The notes under the pieces are model-generated. The model searched no databases, was not told the DNA's origin, and worked only from the letters and a program-made list of their open reading frames with translations. The translations under genes were made by a program, and so were the position numbers. 64,000 bases of DNA, from positions 1 through 64,000 of the forward strand of contig JAIUOO010000015.1 in NCBI GenBank assembly GCA_020161695.1, read 5' to 3'. Position 1 is the stretch's first letter. The number at the start of each line of letters is the position of its first letter. Source of the stretch: Pseudomonadota bacterium (GTDB taxonomy: Bacteria > Pseudomonadota > Alphaproteobacteria > Rhizobiales > Phreatobacteraceae). Positions 1 to 8,188 of this stretch are shown here, piece after piece.

Positions 1-410
1 CGCGAGGCGATGAAGACCGTGGCTGCGGAACGACGACGGTTTGGCTATCCCCTCGGCCGGCAGGTGATTGCTTGCAATCACCGCTAGGCGCCGGATCCAC
101 GTCATGCTGGACCGGCAGGGCATCGTGGTGAACCAGAAGAAGCTGCGACGCCTCTACCGGGAAGAGAAGCTACAACCGCCTCTACGAGGCCGAGGTGATC
201 CATCGACGCGGGCCATGACGGAGTTTCGAGGCCGTCGAGTTCGCGACGCCGACTGGGTCGACTGGTTCGGCAAGCGCCTGCCATTGGAGCACATCGGCAA
301 TATCCCGTCGGCCGAAACCGAGGAACGCTACTGCACCATGCTCGATGAGCAGAAGCTGGCGGCGTGGCTCAAACCAAACGGCCTCCGGTAAACCCGGGGC
401 GGTTTACTCA
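1..410 (+). pseudogene. IS3-family transposase (orfB) remnant, multiply disrupted
   Basis: Reading with frame changes gives pieces of an IS3-family OrfB: the N-terminal helix-turn-helix part (AERRRFGY, then RRIHVMLDRQG and NQKKLRRLYREEKLQ) joined directly to the C-terminal end (YNRLYEAEVIHRRGP, RSFEAVEFAT, DWVDWF, IGNIPSAE). The DDE catalytic core between them is missing. A 40-base insert at 49-88 splits the N-terminal part and brings an in-frame TAG. A second stop (TGA, where the family normally has Trp after RRGP) and a frameshift follow. The gene is dead; its 5' end lies outside the window. Confidence 0.8.
64..81. repeat. Perfect 8-2-8 palindrome inside the IS remnant
   Basis: GTGATTGC, TT, GCAATCAC forms a perfect inverted repeat. 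It sits inside the 40-base segment (49-88) that interrupts the transposase reading frame, so it belongs to the inserted material and not to the IS3 sequence. It may be a scar of a small element or of another excision event. Confidence 0.6.
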
Positions 411-540
411 GGTCGACTAAGCTCCCGGCCACCCGCTGGGTCTGGTCCGACGACCCGGCCGCCGCGATGATAATCGCCGCGGTGGGCACTGATCCGTTGG
501 CGGTGCTCGCCTACGGTCCAAACTGGCGCCCGGGCATGTG
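411..540 (+). other. Unassigned remnant between IS fragment and next gene
   Basis: An open frame ending at the TGA of 539-541 encodes a short tail containing TRWVWSDDPAAA and ending in WRPGM. It has no start codon of its own and looks like the C-terminal end of a larger lost gene. I do not recognise the family. Given its neighbours, a phage or transposon origin is a guess. Confidence 0.3.
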
Positions 541-556
541 ACGAGCGAATCCCGCA

Positions 557-1702
557 TCAGTGCATTCTGATGCCGAAATCACGCATCGCTTTCAGGAACG
601 AAACCCGCGTATCGCCGTTCACGCCATCGCCAACGGAGAAAATGCCGCGAAACATCAGCGTGATGAGGGAATGCTGGTTGAAGGGAACTCCGAGGCTCCT
701 CCAGCTTTCACCATTGGTTTCAGCGAAGACGCTAGCATAGGAGAGGCGCCCCATCCGGCATAAATCCTCACCGGCTGCTGTCCGGCTTCGATGCAAGCAC
801 ACCACGTGTTCGATGGGGCCCGGGCGGATGAAATCCCGCTCGGAAAGGTCAAGTTCGCTCAACTGAAGCCCCAGGGCTTCACCGCGTTTCACCATATTGA
901 GGGCGGTCACAAGATCGACCGGCTGCCCCGCGACGGCGAAATAGGCCGCGAAGGTTGGGTCCAGCATGTAGAAGAGCCCGTCGATCTGCACCACGGTGGT
1001 CACGTGTGTCGCGATCGTGCCGGGGATTCCATAGTTGATCGTGAAGGCCTCGAAGCCGAAAAGGCGGAGCACGTCCCGGGTGAAGACAGACATGCCCCCA
1101 CAGGAAACCGCACCAATGTCGCGATCGAAGAAATCAAAGAGGGCCTTCTCGACCGGCCAAGACTCGAAATCAGGCGGGGTGAGCGAGGCGTCGGTGGAGT
1201 AGTCGACGGCATTGGCCGCCCATCGCAGGAGCGCTAGCGCCTGTTCCCAGCGGCTCTTGGTGCCAAGCCCCGGCACTTCCGCTTCGATACGGCGCTTGAC
1301 GTCATCGCTAGTCCGGCATGTAGGGCACGGCTCGATCGATATGGCTGCCAAGTCATAGGTCGCCGGGCCATCTGCATAGAAAAGCACCTCCAGCCGCGAC
1401 GTGTTCGTGATGGTGAGCGACGTCGGCTGGATAGGTGCTGCCCTATAGGCAGATCCCTGGTCATCGCGCGTGACTCGCATAGTCATAGGACCGCCGCTTC
1501 CGTTGACAATCAGCCGATAACGCAGGAGCGGATCTAGTTCTCGACGGAAGAGCATGCCCGAAGGGGTAGAGCCGACAGTTATGGATATCGCACCGTCACG
1601 CTCTACGACGTGAGGGCTATGCCAGACTGAGCGTTCTAGTGCCCGCGCCGGTCCCGCAGCGAACACGCAAGCAAGTACTACAGCGATCAAGGCCCTTTGC
1701 AT
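557..1702 (-). CDS. Secreted transglutaminase-like protein
   Basis: This 381-residue protein starts with a clear signal peptide (MQRALIAVVLACVFAAG, cleavage expected near ARA). I therefore prefer the ATG at 1702 over an upstream in-frame ATG at 1738. The C-terminal half has the order expected of a transglutaminase/papain-like fold: Cys201 in SCGGMS, His233 in THVTTVV and Asp248 in MLDPTF. It probably acts in the periplasm or outside the cell as a protease, amidase or cross-linking enzyme; the substrate is unknown. It stands alone between an IS remnant and phage debris, and its base composition looks less GC-rich than the glycan genes that follow, so it may be imported. The fold call is fairly secure; the activity is not. 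Confidence 0.7.
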   Translation of the reverse strand: MQRALIAVVLACVFAAGPARALERSVWHSPHVVERDGAISITVGSTPSGMLFRRELDPLLRYRLIVNGSGGPMTMRVTRDDQGSAYRAAPIQPTSLTITNTSRLEVLFYADGPATYDLAAISIEPCPTCRTSDDVKRRIEAEVPGLGTKSRWEQALALLRWAANAVDYSTDASLTPPDFESWPVEKALFDFFDRDIGAVSCGGMSVFTRDVLRLFGFEAFTINYGIPGTIATHVTTVVQIDGLFYMLDPTFAAYFAVAGQPVDLVTALNMVKRGEALGLQLSELDLSERDFIRPGPIEHVVCLHRSRTAAGEDLCRMGRLSYASVFAETNGESWRSLGVPFNQHSLITLMFRGIFSVGDGVNGDTRVSFLKAMRDFGIRMH

Positions 1703-1785
1703 CGTCTTGCCCCGTAGCGGGCACAACCGGCCCCTCAAACCGCTCTCTTCTAGTTCACCTTTGTGGCCTCGCGCCAGAGCTCCTC

Positions 1786-1929
1786 TTGCACAGCTTTGAC
1801 GTCACCGCCGCGCTGGTTTCTGACCCGGCGCTGACGGCGCTCGTCGTCTTCGCGGGCGCCGCGGCCGGCACGGCGTTCATCGTCGTCATGATCGGCCTGA
1901 TCTCGAACCTTAGAAAGGACGAGCCATGA
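1786..1929 (+). CDS. Small phage-type membrane protein, probably a remnant
   Basis: The frame ending at 1929 encodes about 47 residues with one hydrophobic segment (ALVVFAGAAAGTAFIVVMIGL) and a basic tail (NLRKDEP). There is no ATG; a TTG at 1786 is the earliest plausible start. The stop overlaps the ATG of the endolysin remnant (ATGA at 1926-1929), as in phage lysis cassettes where a small membrane protein precedes the lysin. It is probably a truncated holin-like or spanin-like gene. Confidence 0.4.
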   Translation: MHSFDVTAALVSDPALTALVVFAGAAAGTAFIVVMIGLISNLRKDEP

Positions 1930-2528
1930 CCACGGTTCCGGCCGCGTGGATGCCGTGCGCCGCCTTGAAGCGCATCATCGTGCATTGGATGGCTGGCTCG
2001 CATCAGGCCAAGGCCACTGATCGCCCGCATTACCACGTGCTTACCGAGGGTGACGTGTCGCTCATGCGCGGCTCCCGGCCAATCAGCACCAACGTCAAGG
2101 GCGGTCAGGAGTCGCAGGCATCGCACACGCTAAGCTGCAACACCGAGAGTATCGGCGTCGTGCTCTCCTGCATGCGCGTGGCGGTCGAACGACCCTTCGA
2201 CGCCGGCCCGTCGCCAAGTGAAGGCGGCCATAGGGGTACCGGCGCGGTTGTTGTCCGAGGTGCCGATCCCGCATCCACGCCCGGCGACGGGGCCCGAAAC
2301 AGCCAGTGCGACCGTGCCAGCCGGCGCGATGCTCACCAGTGCTGAGATCATCGCGAACAAGAAGCTGCTTCGAGCTGAGGGCTATGCCATGGTCGCGAGC
2401 CGGACGACGACATCGGCTCGCGCACCGCGGCCGCCATCGCAGTGTCCCAGAAGGTCAACGGCCCGCCGATCACGTCAGAGTTCGACGAGGCGACCTGCAA
2501 GACCTCTCCAACGACGGCAAGGAGATGA
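1926..2528 (+). pseudogene. Phage endolysin remnant (amidase_2 plus peptidoglycan-binding domain)
   Basis: From the ATG at 1926 the frame resembles the start of a phage N-acetylmuramoyl-L-alanine amidase: LKRIIVHWMAGSH (first zinc His), HYHVLTEGD, SHTLSCNTESIGV and ERPFDAG. Similarity fades after about 2225. After frame changes, fragments of a peptidoglycan-binding domain appear (LLRAEGYAMV, then DDDIGSRTAAAIAV and GPPITSEFDEAT) up to a TGA at 2526. The middle and the remaining zinc ligands are lost. The order amidase then PG-binding matches a single phage lysin, now decayed. Confidence 0.65.
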
Positions 2529-2610
2529 CGCGGGCGCGCCGGCCCGCGCGAACGTCACTGAGGCCGAGATCGCCGCAATGGCGCCCGAGGTCGCGGCCGC
2601 CCGGAAGACC

Positions 2611-2977
2611 GGGATTGGGCGGTGTCTTCCTGCGTCGCGACTGCGCCCGGAGGTGCGAGGTCATCAACGACATATCCGGCGACGTCACGGCCTTCTACCG
2701 CATCCTGCAGCGGCACTATGAGCCGTTCATGGACATGCTGCGCTGGCGGGTGACGGGCCGGGCAGAATTCGAGCGGCTGATGGCCACCGGTCCCTCGACC
2801 CTGGCGCATCTGCAACGGGCCGCGTACATCCCCTACCTGCGGCGCGCTGCCCCTGGCAACGAGGTGGCTGGTTGGAGCTTCGGTGCATGTGACCTGCCAG
2901 TGAGTTGTCGTCCGGCCGCAGGTCACACGCCCGTCTCCACTGCCGCAGACCCCAAGAGCAACAACACCGCCAACTGA
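2611..2977 (+). pseudogene. Phage DNA adenine methylase fragment
   Basis: The frame contains GGVFLRRD, EVINDISGDV, FYRILQRHYEPF, FERLMATGP and LQRAAYIPYLRR. These are characteristic of the middle of Dam-type adenine methylases found on alphaproteobacterial phages. The N-terminal SAM-binding part and the C-terminal DPPY catalytic motif are absent, so it cannot be active. It follows the lysin remnant on the same strand and is probably from the same decayed prophage. Confidence 0.65.
2888..2926. repeat. 9-bp inverted repeat with about 20-nt loop
   Basis: GTGACCTGC and GCAGGTCAC face each other across roughly 20 bases, where the methylase similarity ends and shortly beyond the stop of the convergent asparagine synthase gene. 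It could be a weak bidirectional terminator or the scar of a deletion joint. No T tract follows. Confidence 0.35.
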
Positions 2978-2997
2978 ACTGTCATCGCAGCGTCCGA

Positions 2998-4968
2998 TCA
3001 CGCCGCAGCGGCGGGCCGGTCGATCCACCTCTCGTGCCAGAACACGGCGTTCATCAGCGTCCACATGTGGAAACCCCAGTTGACGCGCCCCTCCACCTGC
3101 CCGCGCAAGAGGTCGCGGGCATAGGCGGCATCGATGAAGCCTTCGGTGACGATAGGCGAGCGTTCGAAGGCATCGAGGCAGGCCTTGCCGAAGCCCGGTT
3201 CCATGAACCACTTGTCCATCGGTGCGCCGAAGCCCTGCTTGCGGCGGTAGAGCAGATCGTGGTCGACATAGGGCTCGGCCACGCGCTTGAGGATCTTCTT
3301 GCCGACGCCCTCGGACAGCTTGTAGGCGATCGGCAGGCGGCGGGCGAATTCGATCACCTCGTGGTCGAGGAACGGCACGCGCGCCTCCACCGAATGGGCC
3401 ATGGTCATCTTGTCGACGCGCATGAGCAGGTGCTCGGGAATGCGCTGCTTCAGCTCCATATAGGTGATCTTCTGGAGGATCTCCGGCTCGCTCAGCGAGC
3501 CGGCCAGCGGGCCCAGGTACTCGTTGATCACAGCATGGCTGTCGAGCAGGCGCACGCCCGGCGGCATCAGACCCTCGATCGGGCAGTGAACCTCGTCCTG
3601 GAACGGGCCGGAGTCCGGGGTCAGTTGGTCGCGCAGGCCGCCCCACCAGCACACTGCGCCACCCCAGAACAGCTCCTGTCCCGAGCGGGCGCGGCGGGTG
3701 ATGTCGCGGTCCTCCTGGCCGTCGAATAGGCCGAAGCGGCGACCGCGACGGGCCGGCTGATAGACCTTGTTGTACTTGTCGAGATAATGCTGGCACCACC
3801 AGTAGCCGAGGAAGTTCTCGTCGGCCCCCTCGCCCACCTGCACCACCGTCGTGCCCGACTGGCGCACCAGGCGCGACAGGAAATAGAGGGGGATGCAGAC
3901 ATTGTCGGCGATCGGCTCGTCCTGCAGCTCGACCAGCGTCGGCAGGAACTTCAGGGCCTCGCTGGATTCGATCCGCGTCTCGTGATGGTCGGTTCCATAG
4001 CGCTCGGCCAGCTTGCGGGCGAAGTGGAACTCGTTGAATTCCTCGTGGGTCTCGTAGCCGACGGTGAAGGTGGTCACCGGACGGTCCATGAGTTCGCTCA
4101 TGAGGGCGACGTTGAGGCTGGAATCGACGCCGCCCGACAGTAGCACGCCAAACGGCACGTCGGACACCATGCGCCGGGCGATGGAGCGCTTCATCTCGCC
4201 GAGCAGCGCGTCGCAGGCCTCGTCGTAGCTGAGGTCCTTCTCGCTCCAGGTATCGGCGGCGCGCGGCGCACAGTCCCAGTAGCGCCGTGCCTTCGCCTGG
4301 CCCTGGTGGTCGATGGTGACCATGGTGCCGGCCGGCAGCTTGAAGACGCCCCTGAACAGGGTCAGCGGCGCCGGCGCGACGATGAAGGTCAGGTAGTGCC
4401 AGAAGGCGACGCGGTCCATCTCGCGCGGCACGTCGGGATGGGCGAGCAAGCCGCGGATCTCGGAGGCGAACATCCATTCGCCACGCCGGCTGCGGGTGAC
4501 ATAGAGCGGCTTCACCCCGGCCCGGTCGCGGATGAGGTGCAGCGCCGGCCGGTCTGCCTCGCGGGCGTCGTAGAGCGCGATGGCGAAATCGCCGTTGAGC
4601 TTGTGGACGAAGTCGAGTCCCCATTGCTGATAGGCGTTAAGGATCACCTCGGTGTCGGAATGGTCGGTCGTCCAGTGATGGCCACCGATCGCCTGCAACT
4701 CGCGGCGGATGTCGGCGTGGTTGTAGATCTCGCCGTTGAAGACCAGCGCCACCGTGCCGGCGGGGTTGAGCATGGGCTGGCTGGCGGCGGTCGACAGGTC
4801 GATGATCGACAGCCGGCGATGGCCGAACGCGCAGCGCCCGCGCCCCTCGCGCCAAAGGTCGGCGCCATCGGGGCCACGATGGGCCATGCGGTCGCGCATG
4901 GCCGCGACGATGCGGTCATCGGAGACCGGGGCCCCGGTCGGCTTGTAGGCTCCCACCAAACCGCACAT
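2998..4968 (-). CDS. asnB: Asparagine-synthase-type glutamine amidotransferase (paralog 1)
   Basis: This 656-residue protein starts MCGLVG, which fixes the start because Cys2 must become the N-terminal nucleophile. The glutaminase domain occupies about residues 2-220 (RGPDG, FNGEIYNH, SDTEV). The ATP-pyrophosphatase domain follows with SGGVDSS at 278-284 and the late motif RVDKMTMAHSVEARVPFLD. It hydrolyses glutamine and transfers ammonia to an adenylated carboxylate. It is the last gene of a minus-strand operon, 40 bases behind the methyltransferase. In polysaccharide loci such proteins (compare WbpS) often amidate sugar uronic acids instead of making asparagine. A second copy starts at 8189 and WecC, which makes a uronic acid, is near, so I favour uronate amidation, with asparagine synthesis as the alternative. 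Confidence 0.9.
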   Translation of the reverse strand: MCGLVGAYKPTGAPVSDDRIVAAMRDRMAHRGPDGADLWREGRGRCAFGHRRLSIIDLSTAASQPMLNPAGTVALVFNGEIYNHADIRRELQAIGGHHWTTDHSDTEVILNAYQQWGLDFVHKLNGDFAIALYDAREADRPALHLIRDRAGVKPLYVTRSRRGEWMFASEIRGLLAHPDVPREMDRVAFWHYLTFIVAPAPLTLFRGVFKLPAGTMVTIDHQGQAKARRYWDCAPRAADTWSEKDLSYDEACDALLGEMKRSIARRMVSDVPFGVLLSGGVDSSLNVALMSELMDRPVTTFTVGYETHEEFNEFHFARKLAERYGTDHHETRIESSEALKFLPTLVELQDEPIADNVCIPLYFLSRLVRQSGTTVVQVGEGADENFLGYWWCQHYLDKYNKVYQPARRGRRFGLFDGQEDRDITRRARSGQELFWGGAVCWWGGLRDQLTPDSGPFQDEVHCPIEGLMPPGVRLLDSHAVINEYLGPLAGSLSEPEILQKITYMELKQRIPEHLLMRVDKMTMAHSVEARVPFLDHEVIEFARRLPIAYKLSEGVGKKILKRVAEPYVDHDLLYRRKQGFGAPMDKWFMEPGFGKACLDAFERSPIVTEGFIDAAYARDLLRGQVEGRVNWGFHMWTLMNAVFWHERWIDRPAAAA

Positions 4969-5008
4969 CGTCGTGTCGCCGCCTCGTCCTCGTCCGGTCC
5001 CGCCTGCC

Positions 5009-6409
5009 CTAGCCCGCCGGCTTGCGCGCGGCGGTAATGATCAGCTCGCGCCGGTCCGGATCGGCCGCCATGGCTTCGAACCGCACCGCGTGCTCGCCGG
5101 TGAGCGTCGTCATTCCGTAGATCGAGTAGCAGAACGTATCCAGCTCGATCGCCTCATAGCCGATCCGCTCCATCATCCAGCGCACCTCGCCCGGCGTGTA
5201 TTCGCGGTGGTGGCCGGCGAAGGGAACGTCCGTCTCGTACTGCTCGGCGAGCGGCGCGAACACAGTGCGCCCCGACGCGAGATCCCACCGCTTGTACTCA
5301 TAGGCGAGATTCGGTGTGTCGAGCACCAGCGTGCCGCCAGGTTTGAGCACACGGTCGATGGCCTCCAGCAGCAGGCGCGGCGTGTGCGGCACGTGCTCGA
5401 TCACGCTCATGCAGCAGACCGCGTCGAAACTCGCCGGCTCGAGGCCCGCGAGATCGTAGCCGATGCGGTCGAAATCGACGACATCGATCCCTTCCGCGCG
5501 CATCAGTGCGACGTGTCTATCGAGGGCGGGGCTGTATTCGCCGTAGGCATCGACCGCCGTCACCTCCCGCCCCGCGCGGGCGAGCATCAGGGACAGGCCG
5601 CCGAAATAGGAGCCGAACTCCAGCACTCGCCCGCCCGGCGGCAGGCGGCGCTCCAGCAGCGCGGCAGCGCGCACGAAACGCAGCTCGCTGAGCCGGATGT
5701 AGCCCGACCAATCGTTCCCGCGGAGCGAAGGAGAACGACGTGCGAGGCCGTCGAGTTCGCTCGCGGCATTCAGCACGACGATCTCCTCGCTCGCTCTTTC
5801 GGCGAGAATGGCAAGTGCCGGCTCGAGCGCGCGAGTCTCAGCACGGAAGTCGAGGGTAATGGTCCTGCCGACGGCCAGAGCGGCTCTACCGCCACTGCCC
5901 ATCGGACCAAGTGCGTTCAGCGCATCCGCTTGTGCAGCCATGAGCGCCTCGAAGCGCCGCTCCGCACCCCCCTCAAGTCGCGCGAGCGCATCGCGATTGC
6001 CTCCTCCCAGCGCGGCCAGCCGCTCGGTGAAGGCCAGGGCATTGGCCTGTAAGGCTGCATAACGCTGGCTCTCGTCCTGCTCGATGCGAGCGACCGTGTC
6101 GCGGACATCGGCAAGCAACTCAACGACAGTTACCGGCAGGTCCGCAGGAGCAGGCTGCACCGGGGCGCCGATCCTCGGTCCGTTCGGCCATTCGATCTGG
6201 CTAAGCCGCGCATCGATGGTCGCCAGTCGCTGCTCGACAAGGCGAAAGAAATCTTCGACGCAAAAGCCGATATCGCTCGAAGCTTGCGCAGCAGACGTCA
6301 CGCCGAGCTGCGAACCCAGCTGTGACGTGTCCGTCCTGTCCTTCATGCTATCGACCATCGGCAAATCCATCCTTCGGCCGCTGCTCGGAAGGTCGGGCCG
6401 GGCGTCCAT
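5009..6409 (-). CDS. SAM-dependent methyltransferase with N-terminal helical region
   Basis: A class I methyltransferase domain fills the C-terminal half: motif I VLEFGSYFGG near residue 260, acidic loop VDAYGEY, then CCMSVIEHVPHTPRLL and VLKPGGTLVLDTPN. The first 200 or so residues are polar and helical (FFRLVEQRLATIDARLSQIE) and may form a coiled coil. The start is uncertain. ATG 6409 is the first after the upstream gene ends at 6465, while ATG 6358 has an AAGGA about 11 bases upstream. It lies between a glycosyltransferase and asnB in one operon, so a sugar of the surface polysaccharide is the likely acceptor (O- or N-methylation). The exact target cannot be read from the sequence. Confidence 0.8.
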   Translation of the reverse strand: MDARPDLPSSGRRMDLPMVDSMKDRTDTSQLGSQLGVTSAAQASSDIGFCVEDFFRLVEQRLATIDARLSQIEWPNGPRIGAPVQPAPADLPVTVVELLADVRDTVARIEQDESQRYAALQANALAFTERLAALGGGNRDALARLEGGAERRFEALMAAQADALNALGPMGSGGRAALAVGRTITLDFRAETRALEPALAILAERASEEIVVLNAASELDGLARRSPSLRGNDWSGYIRLSELRFVRAAALLERRLPPGGRVLEFGSYFGGLSLMLARAGREVTAVDAYGEYSPALDRHVALMRAEGIDVVDFDRIGYDLAGLEPASFDAVCCMSVIEHVPHTPRLLLEAIDRVLKPGGTLVLDTPNLAYEYKRWDLASGRTVFAPLAEQYETDVPFAGHHREYTPGEVRWMMERIGYEAIELDTFCYSIYGMTTLTGEHAVRFEAMAADPDRRELIITAARKPAG

Positions 6410-6464
6410 CCCGAAGGCCGCAGCTCTGCCGGCCGCCTCCACAGCGGAGACGACGGCGGATTCT

Positions 6465-8126
6465 CTAGACGCTTCGCCGGGGCGGGTCCAGTTGTCGATG
6501 CGGCAGGTCGAGCGCACGGTCGAGGGCGGCGAGAAGCGCCGCGGCGCGCGCCTCGTGGCCGTGGCGGGCCAAGGCCTCGGCGCGGGCCGCCGTGCCCAGG
6601 GTTTCGCGCAAGGCCGGATCGCCGGCGAGGCGCGCAAGCGCCCTGGCCAGTGCATCGGCATCACCGGGCGGCACCAGCAGGCCGGTCTCGCCATCGGAGA
6701 CGATATCGGTCACCTGGCCGATGGCCGAGGCGACCACTGGCCGGCCCATGGCGAGGTACTCGAACAGCTTGGTGGGCGAGCCGAAGAAGGCGCTGCCGTC
6801 GGGATTGGCGACGGTGGGCGCCACCGCGATGTCAAAGCAGGCGAGATGCGCCGGGCCGGCCTCCTGCGGCACCAGGCCGGCGGTGACCACCGAGCCCTGA
6901 AGGCCGTGGCGGGTAGTGGCGGCCTGGACGGCGGCCATGCGCGCGCCGTCGCCGACCAACACCAGGGCGAGGCGGTCGCGGGCCAAGAGATCGGCGGCGA
7001 GCAACCGCGCGAAGGCCTCGACCAGCAGCTCGACGCCGTGCCAGGGGCCGAACGTGCCGATGAATCCGATCACCAGACGGTCGCCGAGCCCGAGCCGGGC
7101 ACGCAGTTCCGCCGCGGCGATATCCGGTCGGTAGAGCGCGGTATCGACCGCGTTGGGCACCACCGCGATGCGGGCGGGATCGAGGCCGGTCGCCACCAGA
7201 TCGTCGCGCAGCGCCTCGCTGACAACCGCGACGAGGGTCGCACCCCGCAGCGCGGCGCGCTCCGCCGCTTCCGCCAGGCTGCGCTCGGCGAGCGGACGGC
7301 CCCAGTGATCGGCAACCCAAACCTCCGGGCCGTTATATTCCAGCACCAGCGGCACGCCCCAGTGGCGGGCAAGCGCGAGGCCGGCGAACGAATAGAGCGC
7401 GTGCCGGTGATAGACGAAGCGCGGCGGCGGCCCCTGCCAGCCGGCAAGCACCTGGTCGTGGCCGTCGAGATTGAACTCCAGAAGCTGCCAGTCCGACACC
7501 GGCCAGGTGCGCTCGCGCGGCTGCAGGCGGAGCATCGCGATATCGTCGGGAACGGTCGGCACCCGCTCGGGGGCGGCCAGCACCGGCGCCTGCCCGCCCG
7601 CCGCCAACCCCTTGATGACGCCGGCCGTATGCCCGACTGAGCCGCCGGCCAGCAGGCCGTACCAGAGGTCGGTGCGCAGGTAGAGCGGCGGCCCGGTGCC
7701 GACAATCGGCTCCGGCGCGGGCGCGGCGGCCGTCTCCAGCGCGACCTGCACCCGCCGGCGAACCGAGGGCCAGAGCAGCCGGTCGCGGAGGGCGGCGGCG
7801 AGGATCACCGCCACGCGCGGCCAGGTCAGCGCCTCGCGCACGCCCTCTCTATCGACGATGGCGCAGGCGCCCCGCGCCAGCAGCCGCGCGGCCAGAACCG
7901 GCTTGGGCGACAGTAGCGCACGACGGTCCTCGACGGCCAGTTCCACCTTGTCATAGCGGCGGAACGCAGAGCGCAGGCGCCCGCGACCGAAGGCTTGCCG
8001 AACCGCCTCGGCGTCGAGCACGTCCCAGCCGGGCGGGGCGTCCACGGAGCCGTGCCGCAGATTGACGATGGCGTGCGCCACGGCGCCCCTGTTCGTTGCC
8101 TTGGAGGTCGGGTTCGTATACCTCAC
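6465..8126 (-). CDS. GT-B glycosyltransferase, family 4 type (paralog A)
   Basis: A 553-residue protein with a GT4-type C-terminal half: VVSEALRDDLV, VVPNAVDTALYRPD, IGFIGTFGPWHGVELL and the nucleotide-sugar-binding stretch GSPTKLFEYLAMG around residues 445-460. The first 170 residues do not match the catalytic fold and may bind an acceptor or another protein. Residues following it (LYLRTDLWYG, GGSVGHT) closely resemble the protein at 15335-17545, so the two are paralogs. The start codon is GTG with GGGAGA just upstream. It is the first gene of the minus-strand operon (glycosyltransferase, methyltransferase, asnB), divergent from the second asnB across 62 bases. It acts in the cytoplasm building the polysaccharide; donor and linkage unknown. 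Confidence 0.85.
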   Translation of the reverse strand: MRYTNPTSKATNRGAVAHAIVNLRHGSVDAPPGWDVLDAEAVRQAFGRGRLRSAFRRYDKVELAVEDRRALLSPKPVLAARLLARGACAIVDREGVREALTWPRVAVILAAALRDRLLWPSVRRRVQVALETAAAPAPEPIVGTGPPLYLRTDLWYGLLAGGSVGHTAGVIKGLAAGGQAPVLAAPERVPTVPDDIAMLRLQPRERTWPVSDWQLLEFNLDGHDQVLAGWQGPPPRFVYHRHALYSFAGLALARHWGVPLVLEYNGPEVWVADHWGRPLAERSLAEAAERAALRGATLVAVVSEALRDDLVATGLDPARIAVVPNAVDTALYRPDIAAAELRARLGLGDRLVIGFIGTFGPWHGVELLVEAFARLLAADLLARDRLALVLVGDGARMAAVQAATTRHGLQGSVVTAGLVPQEAGPAHLACFDIAVAPTVANPDGSAFFGSPTKLFEYLAMGRPVVASAIGQVTDIVSDGETGLLVPPGDADALARALARLAGDPALRETLGTAARAEALARHGHEARAAALLAALDRALDLPHRQLDPPRRSV

Positions 8127-8188
8127 AGTCTCCCATTGGCAACCGAGGGCCGTTTCCGCAGCGGGACGGTCGAGGCAACCAACCGACC
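8127..8188. promoter_or_regulatory. Divergent intergenic region between the two polysaccharide operons
   Basis: Sixty-two bases separate the GTG of the minus-strand glycosyltransferase from the ATG of the plus-strand asnB. Both operons should be driven from here, but I see no convincing -35/-10 pair. The inference rests on gene layout alone. Confidence 0.35.

Noticed and set aside
2555-4624. Minus-strand ORF of 689 codons across the asnB gene
   Set aside because: It is a frame-shadow of the asparagine synthase in a GC-rich region, lacks family motifs and is almost all Arg, Ala, Pro and Gly.
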